Source of the DNA: an uncultured Collinsella sp.
GTDB lineage: Bacteria > Actinomycetota > Coriobacteriia > Coriobacteriales > Coriobacteriaceae
Assembly: GCA_905209455.1 (NCBI GenBank)
Contig: CAJLTA010000010.1
Coordinates: 3,702 to 67,701 of the forward strand
Reading direction: 5' to 3'
Length of the DNA: 64,000 bases
The notes under the pieces were generated by a model. It did not search any database, was not told the origin of the DNA, and saw only the letters and a program-made list of their open reading frames with translations. Both the position numbers and the translations under genes were made by a program. Below, one piece after another: positions 53,843 through 61,642 of this stretch. The first letter of the stretch is position 1; each line of letters begins with the position of its first letter.

Positions 53843-53911
53843 AAGTTGCGGTGGAATACGGTCTGTTTTGGCCGTTTATGGGCCAGTTTAGTCCGCATTT
53901 CACCGCAAGTT
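53843..53911. repeat. Family-A palindrome, copy 2
   Basis: Arms 53843-53864 and 53890-53911 share with copy 1 (14439-14507) the ends AAGTTGCGGTGGAATA and TTTCACCGCAA and the TGTTTTGGCCGT of the centre; total length is the same, 69 bases. The inner stem sequence differs and has a few mismatches. It lies between the M18 gene and yaaA. Confidence 0.75.
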
Positions 53912-53923
53912 ATGAAGGGCTGG

Positions 53924-55321
53924 TTAGGCGCGCTCGAGGAAGGCCTTGTAGCCGCGGTAGGCCTCGTAGATATCGGCCTTGTTGGCGACCTCCCATAGGG
54001 CGTGCATGGACAGAACGGCAACGCCGGAGTCGATGACATTCATGCCGTACTTGGCCATGATGTAGGCGATGGTGCCGCCGCCACCTGCGTTGACGCGGCC
54101 GAGCTCACAGGTCTGGAAATCCACGCCTGCCTTGTCCATGATGTCGCGGACGAGGGCCACATACTCGGCATCGGCGTCGTTGGAGCCGCCCTTGCCGCGG
54201 CTGCCCGTGTACTTGTTAAAGCACAGGCCGCGACCCATAAAGGCGGCGTTCTTGGTCTCGAACTTGGCGGCATAGCCCGGGTCGAAGCCGGCGGACACGT
54301 CAGAGGAGAGCATGCGGCTGCGGGCGAGCGCGCGGCGCAGGGCCAGCGGGCTACCCTCGCCGGCGAGCGTCATGATCTCGGCGACGGTGTTCTCGAAGAA
54401 GCGGCTCGTCATGCCGGTGGCACCCACGGAACCGATCTCCTCTTTGTCGACGATGAGCGTGATGCTCGTGCGCTCCACGTTGGTGACGTTGATCTGGGCG
54501 AGCATAGAGGGGTAGGCGCAGACGCGGTCGTCGTGGCCATAGCCCAAGATCATGGAGCGGTCGAGGCCCATGTCGCGGGCGGGGCCGGCGGGCACGACCT
54601 CGATCTCGGCGGAGAGGAAGTCCTCCTCCTCGACGTCGTACTGCTCCTTAAGGATGTCCAGAAACATTTGCTTGACGGGCTCCTTGGGGGCGTCCTTGTC
54701 GTCCTCATCGAACTTGACGGGACGGCCGCCCACGATCACGTCGAGGATCTCGGCGTCGACGGCGTCCTTGGCAGGCTTAGACATCTGCTCACTCGAGAGA
54801 TGGATCAGCAGGTCGGAGATGGTAAAGACCGGGTCGTCGGCCTTGTCGCCGATATTGATGTCGACGGTGGTACCGTCCTTTTTGCAGATGACGCCCACGA
54901 GTGCGAGCGGGGAGGCCACCCAGTGGTAGCTCTTGACGCCGCCGTAGTAGTGCGTGTCGAGATAAGCCATGTCGCCGGCCTCGAAGGCGGGGTTCTGCTT
55001 AAGGTCTAGGCGCGGCGAGTCCACGTGGGCGCCCAGGATGTTAAAGCCCTGCTCGAGCGGGGCGTTGCCCAGGTTGACGAGCATGAGGTCCTTGCCGTGA
55101 TTGGCGGCGTACACCTTGTCGCCTGCCTTGAGCTCGCGGCCTTCGGCGATCACGGTCTCCAGGTCGACGTATCCCGCCTCCTCGGCCATCTTGATGCCGG
55201 TCTTGACGCACAGGCGCTCGGTCTTGTTCTCGCTCAAAAACTGCTTATAGCCGCGGCAAAGCTCCTCGAGCTCCTCGACTTGCTGTGGCGTGTACTTTTT
55301 CCATGCGCAGGGACGCTCCAT
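53924..55321 (-). CDS. M18 family aminopeptidase
   Basis: The 465-residue metallopeptidase removes N-terminal acidic or neutral residues. Zinc-site segments are visible: GAHVDSPRLDLK, GYGHDDRVCAYPS, DKEEIGSVGATGM and a late His in VLSMHALWEVANKAD. The ATG at 55321 follows AAAGGAG; the longer frame upstream has no support. It matches the larger clostridial-type M18 enzymes rather than E. coli PepA types. Confidence 0.93.
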   Translation of the reverse strand: MERPCAWKKYTPQQVEELEELCRGYKQFLSENKTERLCVKTGIKMAEEAGYVDLETVIAEGRELKAGDKVYAANHGKDLMLVNLGNAPLEQGFNILGAHVDSPRLDLKQNPAFEAGDMAYLDTHYYGGVKSYHWVASPLALVGVICKKDGTTVDINIGDKADDPVFTISDLLIHLSSEQMSKPAKDAVDAEILDVIVGGRPVKFDEDDKDAPKEPVKQMFLDILKEQYDVEEEDFLSAEIEVVPAGPARDMGLDRSMILGYGHDDRVCAYPSMLAQINVTNVERTSITLIVDKEEIGSVGATGMTSRFFENTVAEIMTLAGEGSPLALRRALARSRMLSSDVSAGFDPGYAAKFETKNAAFMGRGLCFNKYTGSRGKGGSNDADAEYVALVRDIMDKAGVDFQTCELGRVNAGGGGTIAYIMAKYGMNVIDSGVAVLSMHALWEVANKADIYEAYRGYKAFLERA

Positions 55322-55487
55322 GACGCAGGCTCCTTTCGGATCGATCGTGCTGGTTGATGTACCGTGAGCCATCGTATCACGCGCGGGCTCACGGTGGCGG
55401 GGGAGCTTGATGTGAGGTGGCCGCGGGGCGGGGAGCGTGTAAACTGGAGTGAGCAAACCGTGCCCAGCCCAAAGCGAGGTATTTAAT

Positions 55488-58235
55488 ATGTCTGACAAGC
55501 GCCGCACTTTTGCCGTTATCGACGGCAACTCGCTCATGCACCGCGCCTTTCACGCCGTGCCGCCGACCATGAACGCGCCGGACGGTCGCCCCACCAACGC
55601 GATCTTTGGCTTTCTGAACATGTTTCTTAAGATGATTGATGCCTTTAACCCCGACGGTGTGGTCGTGGCGTTTGACAAGGGTAAGCCGCGCGTGCGCATG
55701 GAGATGCTGCCGCAGTATAAGGCGCAACGCCCGCCCATGGACCCCGATCTGCATGCGCAGTTCCCTATGATTAAGGAGCTGCTCGGTGCGCTCAACGTGC
55801 CGATTCTGCAGTCCGAGGGCTGGGAAGGCGACGATATCCTGGGAACCATGGCGCGCTTGGGCGAGCAGGCCGGCTGTGACATGCTGCTGGTGACCGGTGA
55901 TCGCGACATGTATCAGCTTGTTACCGAGCACGTCAACGTGGTCTCGACCCGTAAGGGCCTTTCCGACGTAGCGATTATGACGCCCGAGAGCGTGGATGAC
56001 CTGTATCACGGCATTACGCCGGCGCTTGTGCCCGATTTTTACGGTCTGAAGGGCGACACGTCGGATAACATCCCCGGCGTACCGGGCATCGGCCCCAAAA
56101 AGGCGAGTGCGCTCATTGCGAAGTACGGTAGCCTGGACGAAGTCATCGCGCATGCCGACGAGGTCAAGGGCAAGATGGGCGAGAACCTGCGTGCACACAT
56201 CGATGACGCACTACTGAGCCGCAAGGTTGCGACAATTCGCACCGATGCGCCCGTCGAGCTCGACTTTGAGGCGACGTCCTTCCCGGCGTTTTCTGCCGAT
56301 GAGGTTTCCGCGGCGCTGGGTACGCTTGGTATCACCGCCATGCAGAACCGTTTCTTGGCGCTGATCGGCGGCGAGGGCGGGGCTGCTGCCTCCAGTGTGT
56401 TTGAGATACCTGCTATGGTTCGCTCAGCCGCCGGCGATGCTGACGCGCTTGGTGCCGTTGCGGCTGAGGTCTCCCGCGCGATTGATGCCGGCGAGTGGGT
56501 CGCCGCCGTGGTGGACGACGACAAGGAAGAGGGCGCGCTCTTTGGACTGACGCGCACGCTGTGGCTGGCGACGTCCAAGGGCCTGTTCGCGCTCGAGGAG
56601 GGCGACTGCTGTGCGGCGGCTGAGGTTGAGGGCTTCAACTTCGTCCACGGCGTGATTGCCGGCGTGCTCGCGCGTCTGTTTATGGAGGGTCGCGTGGCGA
56701 GCCCGGATATGAAGGCGCTGTTGCACGAGCTTTCGCCCATCGATTCTTCTGAGCCCGAGCTTATGGACCCGCTGGCAGTCGATTCCACGCGCATCTTCGA
56801 TACCGTGGTTGCCGCCTACCTGCTGGATTCCGACCGCTCCGAGTTCGATGAGGCGTATCTGGCCGATACCTATCTGCAGATGGCGCTGCCTGCGGCGCGC
56901 GGTGCAGAGGGTGCCGGCGAGGACGCCCCCGCGCCCGCCGCTCGCACGGCGGCCTTAACGCTGGCGCTGGTCGCACCGCTGCGCGACCGCATGGCCCGTG
57001 AGAACGCCACCAACGTGTTCGACGGCATCGAGATGCCGCTTGTGCCGGTGCTTGCCAAGATGGAGCGCGCGGGCATGCTCGTAGACCCCGACCGTCTGCA
57101 TAGTCTGTCCGAGGGCCTGGCGACTCAGATTGCCGAGGTCGAGCGCAGCATTCGTGACCTGGCGGGTGACGAGACCTTTAATATTGGCAGTCCCATGCAG
57201 CTGTCGCATGTGCTCTTTGATGTGATGGGGCTTCCGACCAAGGGCCTCAAGAAGACTAAGCACGGCTATTATTCGACCAACGCCAAGGTGCTGAGTGACC
57301 TTGCCCGCGACCACGAGATCGTGCGCCTGATTTTGGACTGGCGTGAGAAGTCCAAAATCAAGTCCACCTATCTGGACACGCTGGGCCCGCTACGCCGTGG
57401 TGACGGTCGTGTGCACACTACGTACAACCAGACCATCACAGCAACGGGGCGTCTGTCCTCGAGCGACCCGAACCTGCAGAACATCCCGACGCGCTCGGAG
57501 CTGGGTCGTACCGTCAAGACGGCGTTTTCGGCAGGCGAGGGAAGCGTCTTTTTGGCGGTGGACTACTCGCAGATCGAGCTGCGTCTGCTGGCGCATCTCT
57601 CGGGTGACGAGCACTTGGTGCGCGCCTTTAACGAGGGCGAGGACTTCCATGCCGAGACGGCGGCGCGCGTGTTTGGCGTTCCCGTGTTCGAGGTAACGCC
57701 CGACCTGCGCAGTCGCGCCAAGGCCGTGAACTTTGGCATCGTGTATGGTCAGCAGGCTTACGGCCTGTCGCAGTCGCTGCATATCTCGATGGCCGAGGCA
57801 CGCGACATGATCGACCGCTACTACGAGGCCTACCCGGGCGTGCGTACGTTCCTCGACAACGTAGTGGCGCGCGCCAAGCAGACGGGCTACGCCGAGACCA
57901 TGTATGGCCGCAGACGCCATATTCCCGAGCTCAAGGCCAAAAACCCGCAACTCCGCGGCTTTGGCGAGCGCACGGCCATGAACCACCCCATGCAGGGAAC
58001 CGCCGCCGACATCATCAAGATCGCCATGGCCCGCGTAAGCCGCCGCCTGGAAGAAGAGGGCTTTGCCGCCCACATGATCTTGCAGGTACACGACGAACTG
58101 GACTTTGAGTGCCCCACCGATGAAGTCGAGCGCCTGACCACCATGGTCCGCGACGTCATGGAACACGTAGTAGACCTCCGCGTCCCCCTAATCGCCGAAG
58201 CCAGCACCGGCATAACCTGGGCCGACGCCAAATAG
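55488..58235 (+). CDS. polA: DNA polymerase I
   Basis: The 915-residue enzyme has an N-terminal 5' nuclease (about 1-290, VIDGNSLMHRAFHA, GVPGIGPKKA), a middle 3'-5' exonuclease-like region lacking the DxE catalytic motif, and a family A polymerase domain with DYSQIELRLLAHLSGDE (motif A), RSRAKAVNFGIVYG (motif B) and VHDELDFE (motif C). Loss of proofreading is common in Gram-positive PolA. The ATG at 55488 follows GAGG. Confidence 0.97.
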   Translation: MSDKRRTFAVIDGNSLMHRAFHAVPPTMNAPDGRPTNAIFGFLNMFLKMIDAFNPDGVVVAFDKGKPRVRMEMLPQYKAQRPPMDPDLHAQFPMIKELLGALNVPILQSEGWEGDDILGTMARLGEQAGCDMLLVTGDRDMYQLVTEHVNVVSTRKGLSDVAIMTPESVDDLYHGITPALVPDFYGLKGDTSDNIPGVPGIGPKKASALIAKYGSLDEVIAHADEVKGKMGENLRAHIDDALLSRKVATIRTDAPVELDFEATSFPAFSADEVSAALGTLGITAMQNRFLALIGGEGGAAASSVFEIPAMVRSAAGDADALGAVAAEVSRAIDAGEWVAAVVDDDKEEGALFGLTRTLWLATSKGLFALEEGDCCAAAEVEGFNFVHGVIAGVLARLFMEGRVASPDMKALLHELSPIDSSEPELMDPLAVDSTRIFDTVVAAYLLDSDRSEFDEAYLADTYLQMALPAARGAEGAGEDAPAPAARTAALTLALVAPLRDRMARENATNVFDGIEMPLVPVLAKMERAGMLVDPDRLHSLSEGLATQIAEVERSIRDLAGDETFNIGSPMQLSHVLFDVMGLPTKGLKKTKHGYYSTNAKVLSDLARDHEIVRLILDWREKSKIKSTYLDTLGPLRRGDGRVHTTYNQTITATGRLSSSDPNLQNIPTRSELGRTVKTAFSAGEGSVFLAVDYSQIELRLLAHLSGDEHLVRAFNEGEDFHAETAARVFGVPVFEVTPDLRSRAKAVNFGIVYGQQAYGLSQSLHISMAEARDMIDRYYEAYPGVRTFLDNVVARAKQTGYAETMYGRRRHIPELKAKNPQLRGFGERTAMNHPMQGTAADIIKIAMARVSRRLEEEGFAAHMILQVHDELDFECPTDEVERLTTMVRDVMEHVVDLRVPLIAEASTGITWADAK

Positions 58236-58268
58236 GGAAGTGCCCACAACCCTAAAGTAACCAAACCA

Positions 58269-58302
58269 GAAGGGGGCTCCTTGCCAACAAGGAGCCCCCT
58301 TC
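58269..58302. terminator. Bidirectional terminator after polA
   Basis: GAAGGGGGCTCCTTG (58269-58283) and CAAGGAGCCCCCTTC (58288-58302) form a perfect 15-bp stem with loop CCAA, followed by ATTCC. The U-tract is weak. Confidence 0.8.
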
Positions 58303-58368
58303 ATTCCAAAAAATCAGCCAAGTATCTAGGCGCCAAGACGCCACCCAGACGGCGAGCAAGTCACCCAA

Positions 58369-58498
58369 GGACCTGGCCGGGCGAGGCGGGTAAGTTTTTC
58401 GTAGATTCCGCACGAGCCGGAAAGCACTTAATGTGCTTTCCGAGCGAGCCCAGGACCTGACCGAGCGAAAAACTTACCCGCCTCGCCCGGCCAGGTCC
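58369..58498. repeat. Family-C long palindrome, copy 2
   Basis: Perfect 33-base arms (58369-58401 and 58466-58498) enclose a 64-base centre with apical hairpin CGGAAAGCAC (58418-58427), loop TTAAT, GTGCTTTCCG (58433-58442). The centre matches copy 1 at 138-260, with two paired changes in the hairpin; the outer arms do not match. It lies between convergent 3' ends of polA and the HAD gene. Confidence 0.9.
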
Positions 58499-58509
58499 GA
58501 CGAGCCACG

Positions 58510-59337
58510 TTAACAAGCCGCCAAGATGGCGTCGATGAGCGTCAGTACGCCCCCGTCGTTGTTGCTCGGAATGCGCCACTTGGCGTGCGCGTTCATGTGC
58601 TCCTCGGCATTGTCTACGATAAAGCTGTGACCGACGCGCTCCAGCATGGGGATGTCGTTGTACGTATCGCCCACGGCGGCGGCGTCGGCAATATCGATGC
58701 CCAGGTGTTCGCACAGGTGCGCGACGCCGGCGCCCTTGTCGACGCCCAGGTTCATAAAGTCGATCCACTCGCGCCCGGCGTTGGTGACGTAGAGCTTGTC
58801 CGAGAACTCGGGACTATAGGTCTCGCGGAAAGCGGGCTCGGCGTCGTAGCCGGGGAAGAAGACCGAAATCTTGTTGGACTCGAAATCAATGCCATCAAAG
58901 CTGTCGACGTAGTTGATTGTGTTGTAGTAGACGCTGATCTCGTCGTGGTATTGATGGTCGCGGGCAAGCACGTAGAACTCGTCGAAGCAGCAAAGGACGG
59001 GGACAGCGCGCGGATCCTCCGAGGCACGGCTCAAGACCTGCTGATACAGCTCCACGTCAATAGTGCTCTTATAGATATAGCTGCCGCGATAGATCACGCA
59101 CGCTCCGTTGTCGGGACAAAAGGCGAGGCGGTTCTTGACGCCCTCGAACATCTCCTCGAGCTTGGGGGCGGGACGTCCGCTGGCGGGGCAGAATACGATG
59201 TCGGCGTCGGCGAGCTTGTCTAGGCGCTCATCAAGACCCTGGGGCAGCACGCGCTTGTCGGTCAGCAGCGTCTTGTCCATGTCGACGGCGAGAATCTTAA
59301 TGTTTCCGATATTGGCGTCCGATTCGTAAGTTTGCAT
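58510..59337 (-). CDS. HAD superfamily Cof-type phosphatase
   Basis: The 275-residue protein has HAD motif I VDMDKTLL (Asp19, Asp21), a IIB-type cap domain and motif IV GDTYNDIPML. Cof-type members dephosphorylate sugar phosphates, PLP or nucleotides; the substrate is unknown. Motif III lysine is in the GVDKGAGVAHL segment. AAAGG lies about 11 bases before the ATG. Confidence 0.9.
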   Translation of the reverse strand: MQTYESDANIGNIKILAVDMDKTLLTDKRVLPQGLDERLDKLADADIVFCPASGRPAPKLEEMFEGVKNRLAFCPDNGACVIYRGSYIYKSTIDVELYQQVLSRASEDPRAVPVLCCFDEFYVLARDHQYHDEISVYYNTINYVDSFDGIDFESNKISVFFPGYDAEPAFRETYSPEFSDKLYVTNAGREWIDFMNLGVDKGAGVAHLCEHLGIDIADAAAVGDTYNDIPMLERVGHSFIVDNAEEHMNAHAKWRIPSNNDGGVLTLIDAILAAC

Positions 59338-59539
59338 AAAAGCGAGCCTTTCGTTTCGAGATTGTTTCAGACGTTATAGCCATCAATTCGTAGTCGGGCG
59401 TATTTTCGCAGGAACGGAGCGTATTTGCACCACGCTTCACAAAGTAATGAAAAAACTTTTCAGAAATTTGAATTTGTCGCTTGTGCTGCGGGCACTTTAG
59501 CGTAATATAGCGACCATCGAAAACGGAGACGGAAAAACA

Positions 59540-59570
59540 ACCGCTTACCGAGGAAAAGGTACCGTTTACG
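59540..59570 (+). promoter_or_regulatory. 21-bp-spaced ACCGYTTAC repeat upstream of argG
   Basis: ACCGCTTACC (59540) and ACCGTTTACG (59561) are 21 bp apart, the same half-site and spacing as upstream of both arcA genes. The pair flanks the expected -35 of a TAGAAT -10, a layout suited to repression. Inferred. Confidence 0.5.
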
Positions 59571-59611
59571 ATATTAGAATTGCGCCCGGCGATAGGTGAA
59601 AGGAGAGGCAG

Positions 59612-59686
59612 ATGCAGTTCGTAACGATCATCACCACTGCAGACAATGCCATCCGACGCCAGCGCGCAATTTCCCGACGACGATAA
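59612..59686 (+). CDS. Candidate arginine-rich leader peptide of argG
   Basis: A 24-codon frame has a strong GAAAGGAGAGG site 3-5 bases ahead of ATG. Six of the last ten codons region encode Arg (IRRQRAISRRR), ending in three CGA codons right before TAA. Such a cluster next to overlapping hairpins is the mark of amino-acid-sensing attenuation. It is too short for domain analysis; conservation is untested. Confidence 0.65.
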   Translation: MQFVTIITTADNAIRRQRAISRRR

Positions 59687-59750
59687 CAATCGTCTCTGTC
59701 CGCATGGGGCGAATTGCCTCAACAGAGTCATTTTGAGGTCGTTGGGTTTT
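59679..59750 (+). promoter_or_regulatory. Candidate attenuator hairpins before argG
   Basis: Region 1 GACGAT (59679-59684, inside the leader's Arg codons) pairs with region 2 ATCGTC (59689-59694). Region 2 CTCTGT (59694-59699) can instead pair with ACAGAG (59722-59727). Region 3 CCTCAA (59717-59722) can pair with TTGAGG (59733-59738), or CC-CAAC with GTTGGG (59741-59746) followed by TTTT. The pairings exclude one another as in trp-type attenuators. Confidence 0.5.
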
Positions 59751-59891
59751 AGCACGACATTGCTGCATGTTTCTAGGGCATGTATGTGCTGATTTTTGCT
59801 ATTTAACCTGATATTGCACGGTATATGACCTTGAAATGACTTGCAACTGACCGATGTTCTAACTAGCTACCAAGGGCGAAAGGAAACAGCC

Positions 59892-61118
59892 ATGAGCAAG
59901 GAAAAAGTCGTTCTCGCATATTCCGGTGGTCTTGATACATCCGTATGTGTCAAGTGGCTCCAGGACGAGAAGAATCTCGATGTCGTTTGTGTCTGCGGCA
60001 ACGTGGGCCAGGAAGAGACCGGACTGGATGCCAAGAAGCAGAAGGCGCTCGACCTGGGCGTTCTCGATTGCCAGGTGCTCGACCTGCGCGACGAGTTCTC
60101 CGATGAGTTCCTGACCAAAGCCATTGCAGCAAACTCCATGTACGAGAACAAGTATCCGCTGCTCTCCGCCCTGTCTCGCCCGCTGCTTGCCAAGAAGCTT
60201 GTTGAGGTCGCCCACGAGTTTGGCGCGACCTACGTCGCCCACGGCTGCACCGGCAAGGGTAACGACCAGGTCCGTTTTGAGGCCGCCGTCAAGGCCCTCG
60301 ACCCCGAGCTCAAGGTTATCGCCCCGGTTCGCGAGTGGGACCTGAAGTGTCGCCCCGACGAGGTCGCCTATGCCCACGCCCACAACGTGCCGGTTCCCGA
60401 GGGTGCCAACGACAACCCCTACTCCATCGACGACAACCTGTGGGGTCGTGCCATTGAGTGCGGTCACCTGGAGGATCCCTGGAATGAGCCGCTCGACGAC
60501 GCTTGGGTTATGACCAAGAATCCCGAGGACACCCCGGACACCCCGACCTACACCGAGATTGAGTTTGAGGCCGGCAAGCCCGTCGCCGTCGACGGCAAGA
60601 AGATGAAGCTCTCTGAGATCGTCATCGCCCTCAACAAGATCTCCGGCGACAATGGCTTTGGCCGTCTCGATCTGGTCGAGGATCGCCTGGTGGGCCTTAA
60701 GAGCCGCGAGTGCTACGAGGTTCCCGGCGCCCTGACGCTCATCACCGCCCACAAGGCGCTCGAGGACATCTGCGTCGAGGGCGACCTGCTCAAGACCAAG
60801 ATCAAGCTCGAGCAGGATTGGGCCACCGCCGTGTACAACGGCCAGTGGTACAGCCCGCTCAAGAACGCGCTCGATGCCTTTATGGCCGACACGCAAAAGT
60901 TCGTGACCGGCACTGTCCGTCTGAAGTTCTTTAAGGGCAACTGCCATGTCGTCGGCCGCAAGAGCCCCTTCAGCCTCTACGACTACGGTCTGGCTACCTA
61001 CGACCGCGACACCACGTTTGACGAGAAGGCCAGCGCCGGCTTTATCGAGATCGATACGCTGTCGCTCAAGACGTGGGCAAAGGTCCAGGGCCCCAGCTCT
61101 GCTGCTGCCCAGGCCTAG
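59892..61118 (+). CDS. argG: Argininosuccinate synthase
   Basis: The 408-residue enzyme joins citrulline and aspartate with ATP. The PP-loop AYSGGLDTSVCVKWL (about 8-22), VAHGCTGKGNDQVRFE and SPFSLYDYGLATYD are typical. AAAGGA precedes the ATG. In a cell that also makes citrulline through ArcA, ArgG and ArgH could recycle it to arginine. No other arginine synthesis gene is in the window. Confidence 0.98.
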   Translation: MSKEKVVLAYSGGLDTSVCVKWLQDEKNLDVVCVCGNVGQEETGLDAKKQKALDLGVLDCQVLDLRDEFSDEFLTKAIAANSMYENKYPLLSALSRPLLAKKLVEVAHEFGATYVAHGCTGKGNDQVRFEAAVKALDPELKVIAPVREWDLKCRPDEVAYAHAHNVPVPEGANDNPYSIDDNLWGRAIECGHLEDPWNEPLDDAWVMTKNPEDTPDTPTYTEIEFEAGKPVAVDGKKMKLSEIVIALNKISGDNGFGRLDLVEDRLVGLKSRECYEVPGALTLITAHKALEDICVEGDLLKTKIKLEQDWATAVYNGQWYSPLKNALDAFMADTQKFVTGTVRLKFFKGNCHVVGRKSPFSLYDYGLATYDRDTTFDEKASAGFIEIDTLSLKTWAKVQGPSSAAAQA

Positions 61119-61271
61119 CGCCTCCTTCCCTTGGTATCCGCGCGGCCCATCCGCGTGATACATAACGGGCGCACGGGGTCCCTACCTTTCGTTATGCTTG
61201 CTGACACTTCTTAACATCGGTGGCCCCTACGTTCCGCCCGCATATATGATGCCGCGTCTGCGGCTGAGTCC

Positions 61272-61301
61272 GAGCCCCGCCGGGGTTGTCCGGCGGGGCT
61301 C
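61272..61301 (+). terminator. Terminator after argG
   Basis: GAGCCCCGCCGG (61272-61283) and CCGGCGGGGCTC (61290-61301) form a perfect 12-bp stem followed by CTTCTATC. A smaller hairpin GCCGC-GTCT-GCGGC lies at about 61251-61264. Confidence 0.8.
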
Positions 61302-61353
61302 CTTCTATCAATTTGGCGGCTCTGTGCCTATATATATATGAGGAGTATCCATT

Positions 61354-61524
61354 ATGTTCAATGCTATCGCGCATGCTTTGCTTGCCCTCGCGCCCGAGTT
61401 CGATGCTGTAAGGGTCGAGGACGTTCCTATGAGCCTGAAGGCCTGGATCGATGGTTCGCAGGGCAACATCCGGAGGGAGACGTTGGGCGCCAAGTGCATG
61501 GTGCGTCACTTCTTTGCAAATTAG
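61354..61524 (+). CDS. Small protein of 56 residues between argG and argH
   Basis: A 56-codon frame starts with ATG and has GAGGAG 9 bases upstream. It encodes a soluble peptide with LALAPEFDAVRVEDVPMSLKA (split here: LALAPEFDAV, RVEDVPMSLKA) and a basic end (NIRRETLGAKC). I do not recognise it. It has its own AT-rich TATATATAT upstream. Codon use looks like coding DNA. Confidence 0.55.
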   Translation: MFNAIAHALLALAPEFDAVRVEDVPMSLKAWIDGSQGNIRRETLGAKCMVRHFFAN

Positions 61525-61642
61525 CCACATGGCCCCGCGCGCGGCAGGGAGTGTGTAAAACTAGCGGTTGATAAATCGCTTTAGCGACAGGGCACATTGC
61601 TTTGGACGCTTGTTTTGGTATTTGGAGAAAGGAGACGGTTCC

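Larger units (their letters stand above)
59338..59891 (+). promoter_or_regulatory. argG control and leader region
   Basis: The 554-base gap contains 21-bp-spaced repeats (59540-59570), a possible -10 TAGAAT (59575-59580), the arginine-rich leader frame (59612-59686) and the hairpins of a candidate attenuator (59679-59750). A 152-codon minus-strand frame overlaps the HAD start and is not supported. The last 140 bases show nothing clear. Confidence 0.6.

Noticed and set aside
59297..59755. 152-codon minus frame overlapping the HAD gene start
   Set aside because: It overlaps the HAD coding start and the argG leader, and its product has no recognisable feature or ribosome site.
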